DNA of 64,000 nucleotides, taken from NCBI RefSeq assembly GCF_001563265.1, contig NZ_CP005084.1:566001-630000 (forward strand). Direction: 5' to 3'. The notes beneath the pieces are model-generated. The model was given only the letters and a program-made list of their open reading frames with translations, ran no database searches and was not told where the DNA came from. The position numbers and the translations under genes were made by a program. The stretch's first letter is position 1. Every line of letters begins with the position of its first letter. This document shows positions 44,154-53,533 of this stretch, piece by piece. Source of the stretch: Sphingobium sp. TKS. Lineage in GTDB: Bacteria > Pseudomonadota > Alphaproteobacteria > Sphingomonadales > Sphingomonadaceae.

Positions 44154-44952
44154 ACTTTGCCCTGCCAAAGCTGCCCCGCGCAGCACAAATTATCTACTAT
44201 ATTAATAGACAATTTGGTCAATTGATTCGTGGCGGTTCACCCATAAGCTACGCTCAAGGTTGCGCGGGTTAGCCGATGCCTTCGCCATTCTTGGATTTAA
44301 TGTAATTTTGGTCCCTAGCAAGCGACCGATGATGTTTTTCGCGTGAGCGCAAGTTTCTAGGAGTGGCGGTCAGCTTAGGCTTCCCTCGCGCGCAAGCGGA
44401 GGTCGCGCTCGTTCGTGATAAACGTCAGTCATAGGTGGAACGCAAGACCGCAGCCGAAATCGCGAAATTCACTAAATCTTAGAGACGAATTTCCGCTACT
44501 GGCTGGGAACGCAAAGTCTTCCGCACAATCGCAGGACGGCGAGACCGTATGCCAGCGACTGGGCAGCGATGTGGCTGAAACAACAGTATTAGACTTCCTG
44601 AAACGTCTTGAGACGGAGGCAGTATTCAAAAACGCACGTACATCGCTGCATATTCAAAATAAGTTAATAACATTAAATGTCGAGACCAACAAAATATCCA
44701 AGAACTATATTGTACTCTTAACGAGCTAATGAAGCCACATGATACCGAAGTCAATATTTTCTCGCTCCACGTTTTTCACGAATGGATTTTTGATATCCAC
44801 CGATACTCAAAATCCGTCTCCCAATTTCTTTGATCGATTGCAAACCTCTGGATCGCAACGGCGCCCGGTTTGGAGATTTCAAGAGATCGCCTCGCCGGCA
44901 CCCGCATGATCAGATGGCGTCCCACGACCCCCAGTTCGCCGCGATCCACACG
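44154..44952. other. Low-GC stretch without a recognised gene
   Basis: An AT-rich stretch follows the dead receptor start (the promoter may lie at 44190-44220, where AT-rich repeats occur). A 104-codon plus-strand frame at 44415-44729 has mixed composition, no SD and no family features. I see no gene I can support. Confidence 0.4.
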
Positions 44953-45249
44953 CTACAATGTATCAAACCACGAAATCTCGCCATGGCTCATCTCCACCAC
45001 CGTCATAAGCGCGTCCTCACTGCCAAATCGTTGCCCTAGTGAAGAGCCCCTCCGCTTCAATAGCAATGGCATTGTGCCTAAACGAATGATCGCCCGCTCT
45101 CCATCGATCCGCAGCAGAAAGCGTCGCTGCTGAGCGCATTCGACCTGCAAAGCCACCGCCGATCTTGCTGCGACTGGGTGAAACGGGAATAAGAGCAGTG
45201 CAGCCATAACGGAGCAGAGAAATTGCCTGGAACCGACCACTACTCGCAC
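44953..45249 (-). CDS. Possible small exported protein (MliC-like), perhaps decayed
   Basis: Up to 98 residues. A hydrophobic start (VMAALLLFPFHPVAARS) looks like a signal peptide, then VECAQQRRFLLRIDGERAIIRLG and LLLKRRGSSLGQRFGSEDA. This recalls the lysozyme-inhibitor-like (MliC) small periplasmic proteins, though the C-terminus does not follow that pattern and may be frameshifted. The start is unclear: GTG 45249, or ATG 45207 within the signal. It lies 29 bp after the 57-residue gene on the same strand. Confidence 0.35.
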   Translation of the reverse strand: MRVVVGSRQFLCSVMAALLLFPFHPVAARSAVALQVECAQQRRFLLRIDGERAIIRLGTMPLLLKRRGSSLGQRFGSEDALMTVVEMSHGEISWFDTL

Positions 45250-45278
45250 CTTTCATGGCTTCGAAATAGCGTGTCGCC

Positions 45279-45452
45279 TTAATCCCCAGACGTTTCAGGG
45301 GTGCCATTCGCCAATGCATCCGTAATCATGGCTGCCAAGGTTTCTTCTGCTCGACTGCGTACGCCGACGTCCTTGGAAAGCAGGTCGCTGCGCACCCATT
45401 GTGGCGCACGCTCGACCACGCGCAATATTATCGCCTGTGTCTGATCGCCCAT
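45279..45452 (-). CDS. Small conserved-looking protein, 57 residues (DUF6771-like)
   Basis: The frame reads MGDQTQAIILRVVERAPQW then VRSDLLSKDVGVRSRAEETL and AAMITDALANGTPETSGD. The pattern VxERAPxWxRxDLxSKDxxxRxRAEETLAAMI is one I associate with a short sphingomonad protein family of unknown function (DUF6771). The coding frame is clean, in an otherwise degraded region. It is probably helical and soluble. Function unknown. Confidence 0.6.
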   Translation of the reverse strand: MGDQTQAIILRVVERAPQWVRSDLLSKDVGVRSRAEETLAAMITDALANGTPETSGD

Positions 45453-45988
45453 TTCCTATGCCTATGGCCGCATGGCGTGCTTGACGCAACAAGGCATTAC
45501 TATTCAAACCAAAAGACATCCGCAAATCTGCGATCGCCTCGGCCCTTATCGCCGAAAGCTGCTGACCGCAGGCTCCCACTCATTTTATCCAGCGCGCCCG
45601 CAAGGACCGCGTCTGTCGAGATATTATAGCCCATAAGAACGAATCAGTGGCCCGTGCGAGAGTTAGCTCGATGCCAAGCTGCGCCGTACAGAGGATAACA
45701 TCCATGACGAGCTTTACGCTGTGACCACTCCAACCGGTAGCCAGCTTTTTTGGCGCTTTCGAGACAGCCTGTCATGCTGAAATATATTGTCGCGATTTAC
45801 GGCTTATCGGGCACAATCTATGATCTGCGTGAGGCAGCAACGACGTTTCCCAGTTTGCATTGCCCACTTTGTCTCGTGAGAGATACTGAGGCAAAGGTGA
45901 CATTGGAGAAAATGGTACCGTTAGCTCTATATTGAAAATAATCTGATGAAATAATATATATTCAGTTATAATCAAAGAGGTAAATTCG
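45453..45988. other. Intergenic stretch before the first right-block P450
   Basis: No gene that I can support. The last 60 bp are AT-rich (ATAATATATATTCAG) and probably hold the P450 promoter, with ATCAAAGAG-GTAA just before the start, which doubles as the SD and resembles half of the left-block palindrome. Confidence 0.4.
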
Positions 45989-47209
45989 ATGTCAAATTGC
46001 GACTATGATCTCATTCCTCCCCATGTCGCCGAAGAAGCGGCAATATCCCTTCGACTATTCGATCGTGTCACAATTTCGGAATGTCCGCAGGAAACCCTTA
46101 TTCCCCAAATACATGAAACTTTAGGTCCTATTACTTGGGTAACCAATATCTTTATGGCTCATCAAGGGGGCTGGCTGCTGACCCGCATGGAGGACATACA
46201 GACAATTTTGCGGGATGGAGAGAATTTCACAAAGCGTGGGATGGGCAAGTTCGCGCAATCCATTGGCGAAGACTGGCTGGTCATCCCTACCGAGACAGAC
46301 CCGCCCGCTCACGGGCAGTATCGCGAAGCGCTCAATCCCTATTTCGCGCCCCAACGCATGGCCGCGATGCGCGACAATCTGCACGAGCGTGCCATCACGC
46401 TGATCAACAGCTTCAAGGATCGCGGCCATTGCGATTTCGTGCATGAATTTTCCGAAAAATTTCCGATTTACATCGTGCTCGATTTACTCGGCTTGCCTCA
46501 AGAAAGATTGGAGGAGTTCCTTCAATGGGAGAAGGAGATTCTGCACACCAAAACGCTGGAAGCCCGTGCGAGCGGCGTGCGTAAGGTAAAGGCCTATCTT
46601 GAAGAACAAATCGCCGACCGGCGCGCTAATCCGCGCGATGATTATATCAGTCGCATTTTCGACTATGAGATAGACGGCCGGAAATGGAATGATGCCGAAA
46701 TTTTCGGCCATTGTTTCAACCTTTTTATCGGTGGACTCGACACGGTTACCTCGATGCTCGGCAATATCTTCACCTTTCTTGCCCGTTATCCGGACCGGCA
46801 GGAAGAACTGCGTGAAAATCCAGGCAAGATCGTGCTCGCCGTCGAGGAGTTTTTCCGCGCCTTCGCACCGGTCAGCGTTTTCCGGATCGCGGCGCGCGAA
46901 ATGGAAATCCACGGGCAAAAGATCATGCCGGGCGATTATGTGGCGGTTTCTACGCCCGTCGCGGGACGCGATCCAAACTTCTACGACAATCCCAATGAAA
47001 TCCGCTTCGATCGCCGTGGTCAGCATATTTCATTGGGCTATGGCATCCACAAATGCCTGGGCATGCACCTCGCACGACTGGAGCTTCAAACCGCCCTTGA
47101 GGAATTTCTCAAGGCGATCCCACCATTCCGTATCAAGGACGGCTTCGAGGTCGGCTATTTCGTCGGAAACATTCTTCATGTCCCCGAGCTTCATCTTCAG
47201 TGGGACTGA
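45989..47209 (+). CDS. Cytochrome P450 (first of two paralogues)
   Basis: This 406-residue P450 has the I-helix NLFIGGLDTVTSMLG, ExxR in EEFFRAF, and the heme loop LGYGIHKCLGMHLAR with the axial Cys. AGAGG precedes ATG by 8 bp. It is closely similar along its whole length to the P450 at 52194-53414, including the end VGNILHVPELHLQWD, so the two are duplicates of one subfamily and differ from the P450 at 31.7 kb. No redox partner genes are present. It is convergent with the reductase at 47.3 kb across a strong bidirectional terminator. Confidence 0.95.
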   Translation: MSNCDYDLIPPHVAEEAAISLRLFDRVTISECPQETLIPQIHETLGPITWVTNIFMAHQGGWLLTRMEDIQTILRDGENFTKRGMGKFAQSIGEDWLVIPTETDPPAHGQYREALNPYFAPQRMAAMRDNLHERAITLINSFKDRGHCDFVHEFSEKFPIYIVLDLLGLPQERLEEFLQWEKEILHTKTLEARASGVRKVKAYLEEQIADRRANPRDDYISRIFDYEIDGRKWNDAEIFGHCFNLFIGGLDTVTSMLGNIFTFLARYPDRQEELRENPGKIVLAVEEFFRAFAPVSVFRIAAREMEIHGQKIMPGDYVAVSTPVAGRDPNFYDNPNEIRFDRRGQHISLGYGIHKCLGMHLARLELQTALEEFLKAIPPFRIKDGFEVGYFVGNILHVPELHLQWD

Positions 47210-47231
47210 AAGTGAGATAGCGATCATTCAA

Positions 47232-47279
47232 AATGAATAAAACGCTGCCGGCTTCATGGCCGGCAGCGTTTTATTCATT
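47232..47279. terminator. Bidirectional terminator with 21-bp arms
   Basis: A perfect inverted repeat of 21 bp (47232-47252 and 47259-47279) with loop TTCATG; the GC core is CGCTGCCGGC. A-rich and T-rich outer parts give a U-run on either strand. It ends both the P450 message (plus) and the reductase message (minus). Confidence 0.85.
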
Positions 47280-47320
47280 GAACGAAAACTCTCTAAATTC
47301 GCGGCCGATTTTGGTAAAAT

Positions 47321-48163
47321 CTAGCTCTCGCAGATTGCAAGCAGCGTCTTCTTGAGCAGCGTCTTGGTATGGCTGGTGATCGGCGATACCGCATCGGCGC
47401 CCGCCGCCAGTTCTTCAGCCAGCGCGAGGTCCTTTTCGCCGATGCCGGCTTGGCTGGCGAAGAAGGCACGCCGGGCTGCATCCCCCGGATTATTGCGGAA
47501 GTCGACGAAACCCGCCATCGGCGGGGTGAGATTGCCGTTGCGCTTCATCACGGTGAGCAGCTTGTCCATCGGCACGCCCGACGCCTCCGCCACATTGGCA
47601 ACCTCTATACCCAACATGATGCCGCACCAGGAAACGAGGTTGTTGCAGATCTTGAGGGCCATTGCCGATCCGAGCGGACCGATATGCATCGTGTTCGTCG
47701 AAAAGGCGTTGAGCACCACCTGGACGCGGGCGGCGACGGACTCCTCGCCACCAGTCATGCAGAAGACGAAGGGACCGTCCTTGCTCATTTCGGTGCGCGT
47801 AACCGGAGCATCGATGACGTCGATACCCAGGGGGGCAGCGCGCTCGGCGATATGCTGCGCGGTCTTCGGCTTGATCGTGCTGTGGATGAGCAGGATCGCT
47901 CCCCGCTTCATCGCGGGCAGCAGTGCATCGACGCATTCCAGTACCTGCGTGTCGTCCCGCACGCAGATGCCGACGGCGTCGGCATCCTCGCCGACCTCCG
48001 CCATGGAAGCGGCGAGCTTCGCGCGGCCCTCGAATTTCGCCAGTGCCTCGGGAAACACGTCGTAAACGGTAAGGTCAAGCGGCAGTTTGGCAAGTTCCCG
48101 CGCCTGATCGCCGCCCATGCTGCCCAGACCGATGAAACCAATTTTCCTGATAGTATCTGTCAT
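47321..48163 (-). CDS. NAD(P)-dependent oxidoreductase, 3-hydroxyisobutyrate dehydrogenase family
   Basis: This 280-residue beta-hydroxyacid dehydrogenase has the cofactor motif GFIGLGSMGG at residues 9-18, the substrate-binding DAPVTRTEMSKDGPFVFCMTGG (normally DAPVSGG, here altered), and catalytic Lys in GSAMALKICNNLVSW. It starts at MTDTIRKIG, 8 bp after GAGGGATAT. It oxidises a hydroxy acid to a semialdehyde, or the reverse. It is in the same direction as the TonB receptor at 48.3 kb, 129 bp downstream of it. A second, divergent member is at 60.2 kb. Confidence 0.92.
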   Translation of the reverse strand: MTDTIRKIGFIGLGSMGGDQARELAKLPLDLTVYDVFPEALAKFEGRAKLAASMAEVGEDADAVGICVRDDTQVLECVDALLPAMKRGAILLIHSTIKPKTAQHIAERAAPLGIDVIDAPVTRTEMSKDGPFVFCMTGGEESVAARVQVVLNAFSTNTMHIGPLGSAMALKICNNLVSWCGIMLGIEVANVAEASGVPMDKLLTVMKRNGNLTPPMAGFVDFRNNPGDAARRAFFASQAGIGEKDLALAEELAAGADAVSPITSHTKTLLKKTLLAICES

Positions 48164-48292
48164 GAAATATCCCTCAGGCCTTCTCCAAGTTCGCGAATGA
48201 GGTAACCACTCCGAACGACCTTCGTAAATCCCAAACGGGGGCTGCATGAATGCCAAACCATTGCGGAAGCGCCAAAGCCGGTCGCTCCGGGA

Positions 48293-50752
48293 CTAGCTTT
48301 TCGGTCCGAAACGAAAGGTCGCGCCGATACCCCACGTAAAGGGATCGCCGATATAATCGATCGCCGTGCCCAGTGTCGGCAACTGATCGGCGAAGGCACG
48401 GGTTACATATTTCTTTCCGCCAATATTGCGGCCAAAGATCGACAGCTCAAGATTGGGATCTTCGATCTGCAAGGCGATGCGCCCACTCAAAAGCCCATAT
48501 CCCGGAATGCTATTGATCCGGTTGGCAATGGCAACCGCATCACGATAGGCTTGCGGACGCCGCGGATCGGCGGTGAACAGACCGAAATTCTGTTTGCCGA
48601 TATAGGCGTAGTTTGCGTAGATCGAGAGTTCGCCAAATGGGGTCGGCACCTTCTGCGTGGCCGATATGCCGAACTGCTTCTTGGGCATTTGCGGCAGAGC
48701 CTCGCCGCTGCGATCGACCGAACAGCGGACCGAACCTGCGGCGGTGCCGGCGACGCAATCCGACACGTTGGCGCCGGCGACGGGAACGAACTGCTGCTGT
48801 TCGACGAAAGTGCCGGAGACATATTTGCCGTCGAGCAGGGCGAGATTGCCGGAGAGCAGCATCCCTTCCCAGGGAACGGCGCTTATTTCAAGTTCGCCGC
48901 CATAGACACGCGCATCGCCCGAGTTGCGGAGGAATTGCGTGGTTGCACAGGCAAGCGCGCCCGGTGGGGTGATGCAGTCGGAAGCATTGCGCTGAACGTC
49001 CGACTGCCAGGAATGGAAAGCGGCGGCATTGATGCGCAACCGGTTATCCAATGTGCTGAACTTGACGCCGAGTTCAACGTCCCTGACCTTCTCCGGCTTG
49101 AACGGCGGTGTCGCGGCCGAACCATTGCGCATATTGAAGCCGCCGGCCTTGGATGCGGCGCTCGTCTTCACATAAGCAAAAAGGCTGTCGGTGATTTCCA
49201 CATCGATACCCGCCGTCCAGGCGGGGTAATTATATTTGACCGAACGTGGCAGGCTGCAAGGCGCAACGAAGTCGGGATTCGAGACCAGTTCGGGCGCGCA
49301 GGTGTTGGCGGCAAGGTTCGTTCTGTTCATCAGAACAACCTCCCGCTTATCCCATGTCCAGCGGACGCCGCCGGTGAGACGGATCTTGTCGGTCAGACGG
49401 TAATAGCCCTGGCTGAACAGGCCGACCGAGACATTCTTCACTGTGCCGTAATTCAGGCCGAAACCGAAATTGGGTGCGGGGGCTGCGGGTGCAAACGACC
49501 CGAAGGTCTGCGATACGGACGATTCACGGCCGCTTTCCGTCGAATAATAGCCGCCGAGAATATAGCTGAAGCGGTCGCCCAATTCCCCGGAGAACTGAAG
49601 TTCCTGCGAATATTGATCGGACTTGTAGGCGCTTTCGGCCGCCAGAATCTGGGCAGGAGTGCCATCGAGTTCGTTCAGGCCGATCGCGTTGCTGTAACGA
49701 TAGGCAGAGATCGATTTCACGGTGACGGAACCGATTTCGCCATCGATCGTGAGATTGCCGCCATAGGCTTCCAGCCTGTTATAGGCGTTTCGGCCGCCTG
49801 CGGTCAGAAAACCGTAATTGGACCCGACCGGCGGATTGGTGCTGAATGGAATGCCATAGGCATCGTACCAATGGGCTTTGCTGTGCAGATAGGGCGCGAG
49901 GGGGGTTGCGGCGTTGATGGCGCTGATCGCCGCGCTCGCGCCCGGATTGACCGCTGCAAGACCGACGAACTGGCCATGATCCTTGATGATATTATAATCG
50001 CCGCTAAGCGTGGCGGACCAGTTGTTGCCGGCGGGCGCCCAACGTAATTTGGCGCGGGCATAATGGCTGTTGCGGTCCTTAAGTTCGCTGTTCGAGGTCA
50101 AATTCCGGGCATAGCCGTCGTGATCCACGAAATCATAGACGAAGCGCGCCGCCAACTCCTCGCCCATCAATGGCACGTTGAGAACCGCGTCGACATTGCG
50201 ATAATCATAGTTGCCGCCCTGAATGCGGAAATGCCCTCCGAAATCGCCCGTAGGATTGGCCGTGACGATGTTGAGCGCGCCGCCGGTGGTGTTGCGACCG
50301 AACAACGTGCCCTGGGGGCCACGCAGAACCTCGACCCGCTGCAGGTCGATGAGATCGGCCGAACCCTGCGAGGGGCGCGGAATATAAACGCCGTCGACAT
50401 AGGTTGCGACGGAAGGATCGTTGGCGACGCCCGGATTCAATGCCGGCATGCCGCGGATGGAGATATAGACGAAGCCCGAACCGCCCGGGGCGCCGGTCGC
50501 GATCGACAGGCTCGGCGCGGTGCGCTGCAGGCCCGCCACATCGCCGACCTGCGCCTGTTTGATCATTTCGGTCGACAGTGCGGTGACGGCGACCGGCGTG
50601 GTCTGGATATTTTCTTCGGTCCGCCTGGCGGTGACCACAATGTCCTCGATTCCCACAGGTCCGGTCTGGTCCGCCGCCATTGCCGGCACGCTAGCCGCGA
50701 AAACCGACAAGCTCGCCAATGCGGTCGTCTGGAACCATTTACCTGAAGCCAT
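48293..50752 (-). CDS. TonB-dependent outer-membrane receptor
   Basis: This 819-residue receptor has a signal peptide ending VPAMAA, a plug starting IEDIVVTARRTEENIQTTPVAVTALS with VEVLRGPQGTLFGRNTTGGALNIV, then a 22-strand-type barrel. The last residues are ATFRFGPKS, so the usual terminal aromatic residue lies four positions before the end. GGGAGGGG stands 5 bp before ATG. Very similar in plug motifs to the receptor at 54.8 kb. It is divergent from an AraC gene, which likely controls it (inference). Confidence 0.94.
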   Translation of the reverse strand: MASGKWFQTTALASLSVFAASVPAMAADQTGPVGIEDIVVTARRTEENIQTTPVAVTALSTEMIKQAQVGDVAGLQRTAPSLSIATGAPGGSGFVYISIRGMPALNPGVANDPSVATYVDGVYIPRPSQGSADLIDLQRVEVLRGPQGTLFGRNTTGGALNIVTANPTGDFGGHFRIQGGNYDYRNVDAVLNVPLMGEELAARFVYDFVDHDGYARNLTSNSELKDRNSHYARAKLRWAPAGNNWSATLSGDYNIIKDHGQFVGLAAVNPGASAAISAINAATPLAPYLHSKAHWYDAYGIPFSTNPPVGSNYGFLTAGGRNAYNRLEAYGGNLTIDGEIGSVTVKSISAYRYSNAIGLNELDGTPAQILAAESAYKSDQYSQELQFSGELGDRFSYILGGYYSTESGRESSVSQTFGSFAPAAPAPNFGFGLNYGTVKNVSVGLFSQGYYRLTDKIRLTGGVRWTWDKREVVLMNRTNLAANTCAPELVSNPDFVAPCSLPRSVKYNYPAWTAGIDVEITDSLFAYVKTSAASKAGGFNMRNGSAATPPFKPEKVRDVELGVKFSTLDNRLRINAAAFHSWQSDVQRNASDCITPPGALACATTQFLRNSGDARVYGGELEISAVPWEGMLLSGNLALLDGKYVSGTFVEQQQFVPVAGANVSDCVAGTAAGSVRCSVDRSGEALPQMPKKQFGISATQKVPTPFGELSIYANYAYIGKQNFGLFTADPRRPQAYRDAVAIANRINSIPGYGLLSGRIALQIEDPNLELSIFGRNIGGKKYVTRAFADQLPTLGTAIDYIGDPFTWGIGATFRFGPKS

Positions 50753-51187
50753 TTCATCCCCTCCCTGAGCGTTGAATTCGGGCAGGATGCTTTTTCACCT
50801 CATGCCCATGCGACAGAGCGCTAACATCAGGAACCGGCGCGGAGAACCGGCTTGAGCGCCATGTCATGCCGGCGATCAAACTAATGTCCTCTTCGCGATG
50901 CTTTGGAGATTTTCCGACCAGTCGGCCATGAACGCAATGACGGTTTCGCGATGGGATGTCCGGTTTGCGCGATATGATTGCGAGTCGACGTGCTGCGGAC
51001 AAGGCCCCATAATGTCCGCTCATGACCGGGTCCAATGACCAGCATGGAAGGCAAGCTCTGAACGCAGGCGCGACACACATGGATCGGGTGCAGTCGCCTT
51101 TGCATGCTCCGCGTTCGAACCTGCCGATTTTGTCATATCCTGCTTTGCGGCGCAAACAGGCGCGAATGGAAAGGGACGGAAGGAGCA
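50753..51187. other. Divergent intergenic region, TonB receptor / AraC regulator
   Basis: This 435-bp gap must hold both promoters. I find no copy of the left-block palindrome, no obvious direct repeats for AraC binding, and no convincing gene. AraC binding sites cannot be named by eye. Confidence 0.4.
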
Positions 51188-52090
51188 ATGGCAGGCGGGC
51201 GACCTATGATGCAGTCAACGGGCACCATCCTTCCATGCCAGCCGCTCACCGTCTCCTATTTCCATGTCGAGAACAGCATCATCGCGAACGGCATTCGTGC
51301 CGATATCCGGCATTTTGCGTGGGAACGCAGCTGTGACGCCAGGTTCGAGCCGAACAGTCACTATCTCGACTATTCGCTCGGCCCGCGCGCGCGCGGGGCG
51401 CGTCTGCTGCCCGACGGCAAGCGCCATGCGCCACCCTTTGGCGAGGTTTCCTACCTGCCAAAGGGGAGCCAGTTTGAAGCGCGCTGCGAACCCAGCGAAT
51501 ATCGCATATTCTGTTTGACCTTCGAAAGCCTGACAGCCGATCAGCTCTTTCAGAATGAGGTAATGCCTTCGTCATTGCCCCCCTGTTTCGACGTCAAGGC
51601 GCCGTGGGTCCGTCAGGGCCTCGCCCGCCTCGCCCAGGAAGTGCGCAATCCCGGTTTCGCGCCCGACATCATGGTCGAAACCATTGCGTTGTCGCTGGTC
51701 ATCGACCTGTCTCGTCACCTTCAGATCGCTCACAAATGCGATGACACCGCCGATCCACGAATGGCGGGCTGGCGCCTGCGCCGCCTTCAGGAGCGTATCG
51801 AGGCGGGACTGGCGGGGCCATTGTCGATCGTCGATCTGGCCGAAGAATGCGGCGTCAGTTCACGGCATCTGATGCGGACCTTCAAGAACACGGTCGGGAA
51901 GACCCTGGGCAGTTACATTGCCGATGCGCGGATTGCGCAGGCCAAGCGAGAACTGGTTCAGGATGGCGCCCTTATCAAGGTCGTCGCGGGCAATTGCGGT
52001 TTCCAAAGCGTCGCGGCCTTCAGTGCCGCCTTCCGCAAGGCGACCGGCCTCAGCCCCCGGGGTTTCCGGCACGAGATGCTGCGCGGTTGA
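51188..52090 (+). CDS. AraC family transcriptional regulator
   Basis: This regulator has about 300 residues. The N-terminal sensing part contains ANGIRADIRHFAWERSCDARFEPNSHYLDYSLGP. The C-terminal double helix-turn-helix runs from about residue 200: LSIVDLAEECGVSSRHLMRTFKNTVGKTLGSYIADARIAQAKRELV then GNCGFQSVAAFSAAFRKATGLSPRGFR. It starts at ATG 51188 after GGAAGGAG (short spacing); MMQSTG seven codons later is possible. It shares HYLDYSL and overall layout with the AraC at 57.4 kb. Probably activates the neighbouring receptor and P450 genes in response to substrate. Confidence 0.92.
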   Translation: MAGGRPMMQSTGTILPCQPLTVSYFHVENSIIANGIRADIRHFAWERSCDARFEPNSHYLDYSLGPRARGARLLPDGKRHAPPFGEVSYLPKGSQFEARCEPSEYRIFCLTFESLTADQLFQNEVMPSSLPPCFDVKAPWVRQGLARLAQEVRNPGFAPDIMVETIALSLVIDLSRHLQIAHKCDDTADPRMAGWRLRRLQERIEAGLAGPLSIVDLAEECGVSSRHLMRTFKNTVGKTLGSYIADARIAQAKRELVQDGALIKVVAGNCGFQSVAAFSAAFRKATGLSPRGFRHEMLRG

Positions 52091-52092
52091 CG

Positions 52093-52131
52093 CTGGAGCG
52101 GTTATCCGATGCAATCAGATAACCGCTCCAG
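52093..52131. terminator. Hairpin between convergent AraC and P450 genes
   Basis: A perfect 14-bp inverted repeat (CTGGAGCGGTTATC at 52093-52106, complement at 52118-52131) starts 3 bp after the AraC stop. It has no long T-run on either side, so it could be a terminator or a small mosaic palindrome. Confidence 0.5.
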
Positions 52132-52193
52132 AACCAATTTGACCGGTCAGACCTCATGCGCCCACAGATCACAGTCCCGGGCCATGGGAATAT

Positions 52194-53414
52194 TCAGTCC
52201 CATTGCAGGTGGAGATCCGGCACATGCAGAATATTGCCCACGAAATACGGCACTTTGAAGCCGTCCTTGATCCGAAATTCCGGCAAAGTCGTGACGAATT
52301 CCTCGACCGCGATTTGCAGTTCCAGCCGCGCGAGATGCATCCCCAGACATTTGTGAATACCGCTGCCCAGCGACATATGCGGCGCCTTACGGTCGAAGCG
52401 AATGGCCTGAGGATCATCGTAGAAGGCCGGATCGCGACCAACCACGGGTGAGCTGAAGGCCACATAATCCCCAGGCATAATCTTCTGCCCCTGAATTTCG
52501 ATGACCTTCGTCGCGATGCGGAAGGCCGTGACCGGCGCGAAGGCGCGGAGGAATTCTTCGACCGCGAGGACGATCAGCGACGGATCAGCGCGCAGTTCGT
52601 TCTGCTTATCCGGGTGAGACGCCAGATAGTTGAAGATATTGCCGAGCAGCGACGTAACCGTGTCCAGTCCACCGATATACAGGTTGAAACAGTGCCCCAG
52701 AACCTCGTCATCATTCCACAGGCGGTCATCCACCTCAAAGGTCAGGACCTTGCTGATATAGTCATCGCGCGGCTGCTGGCGGCGGGCCTCAATCTCCTCC
52801 AGCAGATAGTCTTTCACACAGCGCACGGCGTTGCCGCGGACTTCCCAGTCATTGGAGTGGAGCATTTCCTTTTCCCATTTGAGGAATTGCGCCATTCTTT
52901 CCTGTGGTAGCCCAAGCAGATCGAGGACGATGAAGATAGGGAATTTCTCCGAAAATTCCTCGATGAAATCGCACTGACCCCGATCCTTGAAGGCATGGAT
53001 CAAGGTCCGCGCACGCTCGCGCACCTGTTCCTTCATCGCGAACATCTTCTGCGGCGCGAAATGACTGTTCAGCGCCTTGCGGTAACCGGTGTGAATGGGC
53101 GGGTCGGCTTCGGTCGGAATGACCAGCCAGTTCTCGCCGATATTCTGCGCCCATTTGCCCATGCCGTTCTTGGTGAAATTGTCGGCGTCGCGCAGCATCG
53201 CCTGCACATCCTCGGCATTTTTGAGCAGCCAGCCGGGTTGGTCACCGGGAAAGATGTTGGTGACATAGGTGACCGGCGGCAGGTCCGCATGCATGGCCGG
53301 GATCAGCACCTCCTGCGGATTGTCGTAGATCACCTGCCGGGAAAAGAGCGGCAGCGCCATCGCCAGTTCGGGTGGCACATGATCCGGAAGGGGCTGTTGC
53401 GCAGGTTTGGTCAT
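52194..53414 (-). CDS. Cytochrome P450 (second of two paralogues)
   Basis: This 406-residue P450 has the I-helix NLYIGGLDTVTSLLG, ExxR in EEFLRAF, and the heme loop LGSGIHKCLGMHLAR. It is nearly colinear with the P450 at 45989; shared blocks include SEKFPIxIVLDLLGLPQER and the C-terminal VGNILHVPxLHLQWD. It starts at ATG 53414 (second of ATGATG), 6 bp after GGAG. An AAAAAGAGATAA stretch just upstream resembles half of the left-block palindrome. Likely hydroxylates the same compound class as its paralogue or a later intermediate. Confidence 0.95.
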   Translation of the reverse strand: MTKPAQQPLPDHVPPELAMALPLFSRQVIYDNPQEVLIPAMHADLPPVTYVTNIFPGDQPGWLLKNAEDVQAMLRDADNFTKNGMGKWAQNIGENWLVIPTEADPPIHTGYRKALNSHFAPQKMFAMKEQVRERARTLIHAFKDRGQCDFIEEFSEKFPIFIVLDLLGLPQERMAQFLKWEKEMLHSNDWEVRGNAVRCVKDYLLEEIEARRQQPRDDYISKVLTFEVDDRLWNDDEVLGHCFNLYIGGLDTVTSLLGNIFNYLASHPDKQNELRADPSLIVLAVEEFLRAFAPVTAFRIATKVIEIQGQKIMPGDYVAFSSPVVGRDPAFYDDPQAIRFDRKAPHMSLGSGIHKCLGMHLARLELQIAVEEFVTTLPEFRIKDGFKVPYFVGNILHVPDLHLQWD

Positions 53415-53533
53415 CATATTCTCCGAAGCAAAAAGAGATAATTTCCACCCTTGCCAAAGACAGGTGCGGTCCTGGTCATCCGATCGAGACTGGCGGCCAT
53501 GCGGATGATCCGCAATGACAGGAGGCGATGCGC

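Noticed and set aside
44415..44729. 104-codon plus-strand frame in the decayed region
   Set aside because: No SD, no recognisable motif and AT-rich codon use unlike the neighbours; it may be chance.
48551..50047. A 498-codon plus-strand frame within the TonB receptor at 48.3 kb
   Set aside because: Antisense shadow; composition follows third-position GC of the real gene.
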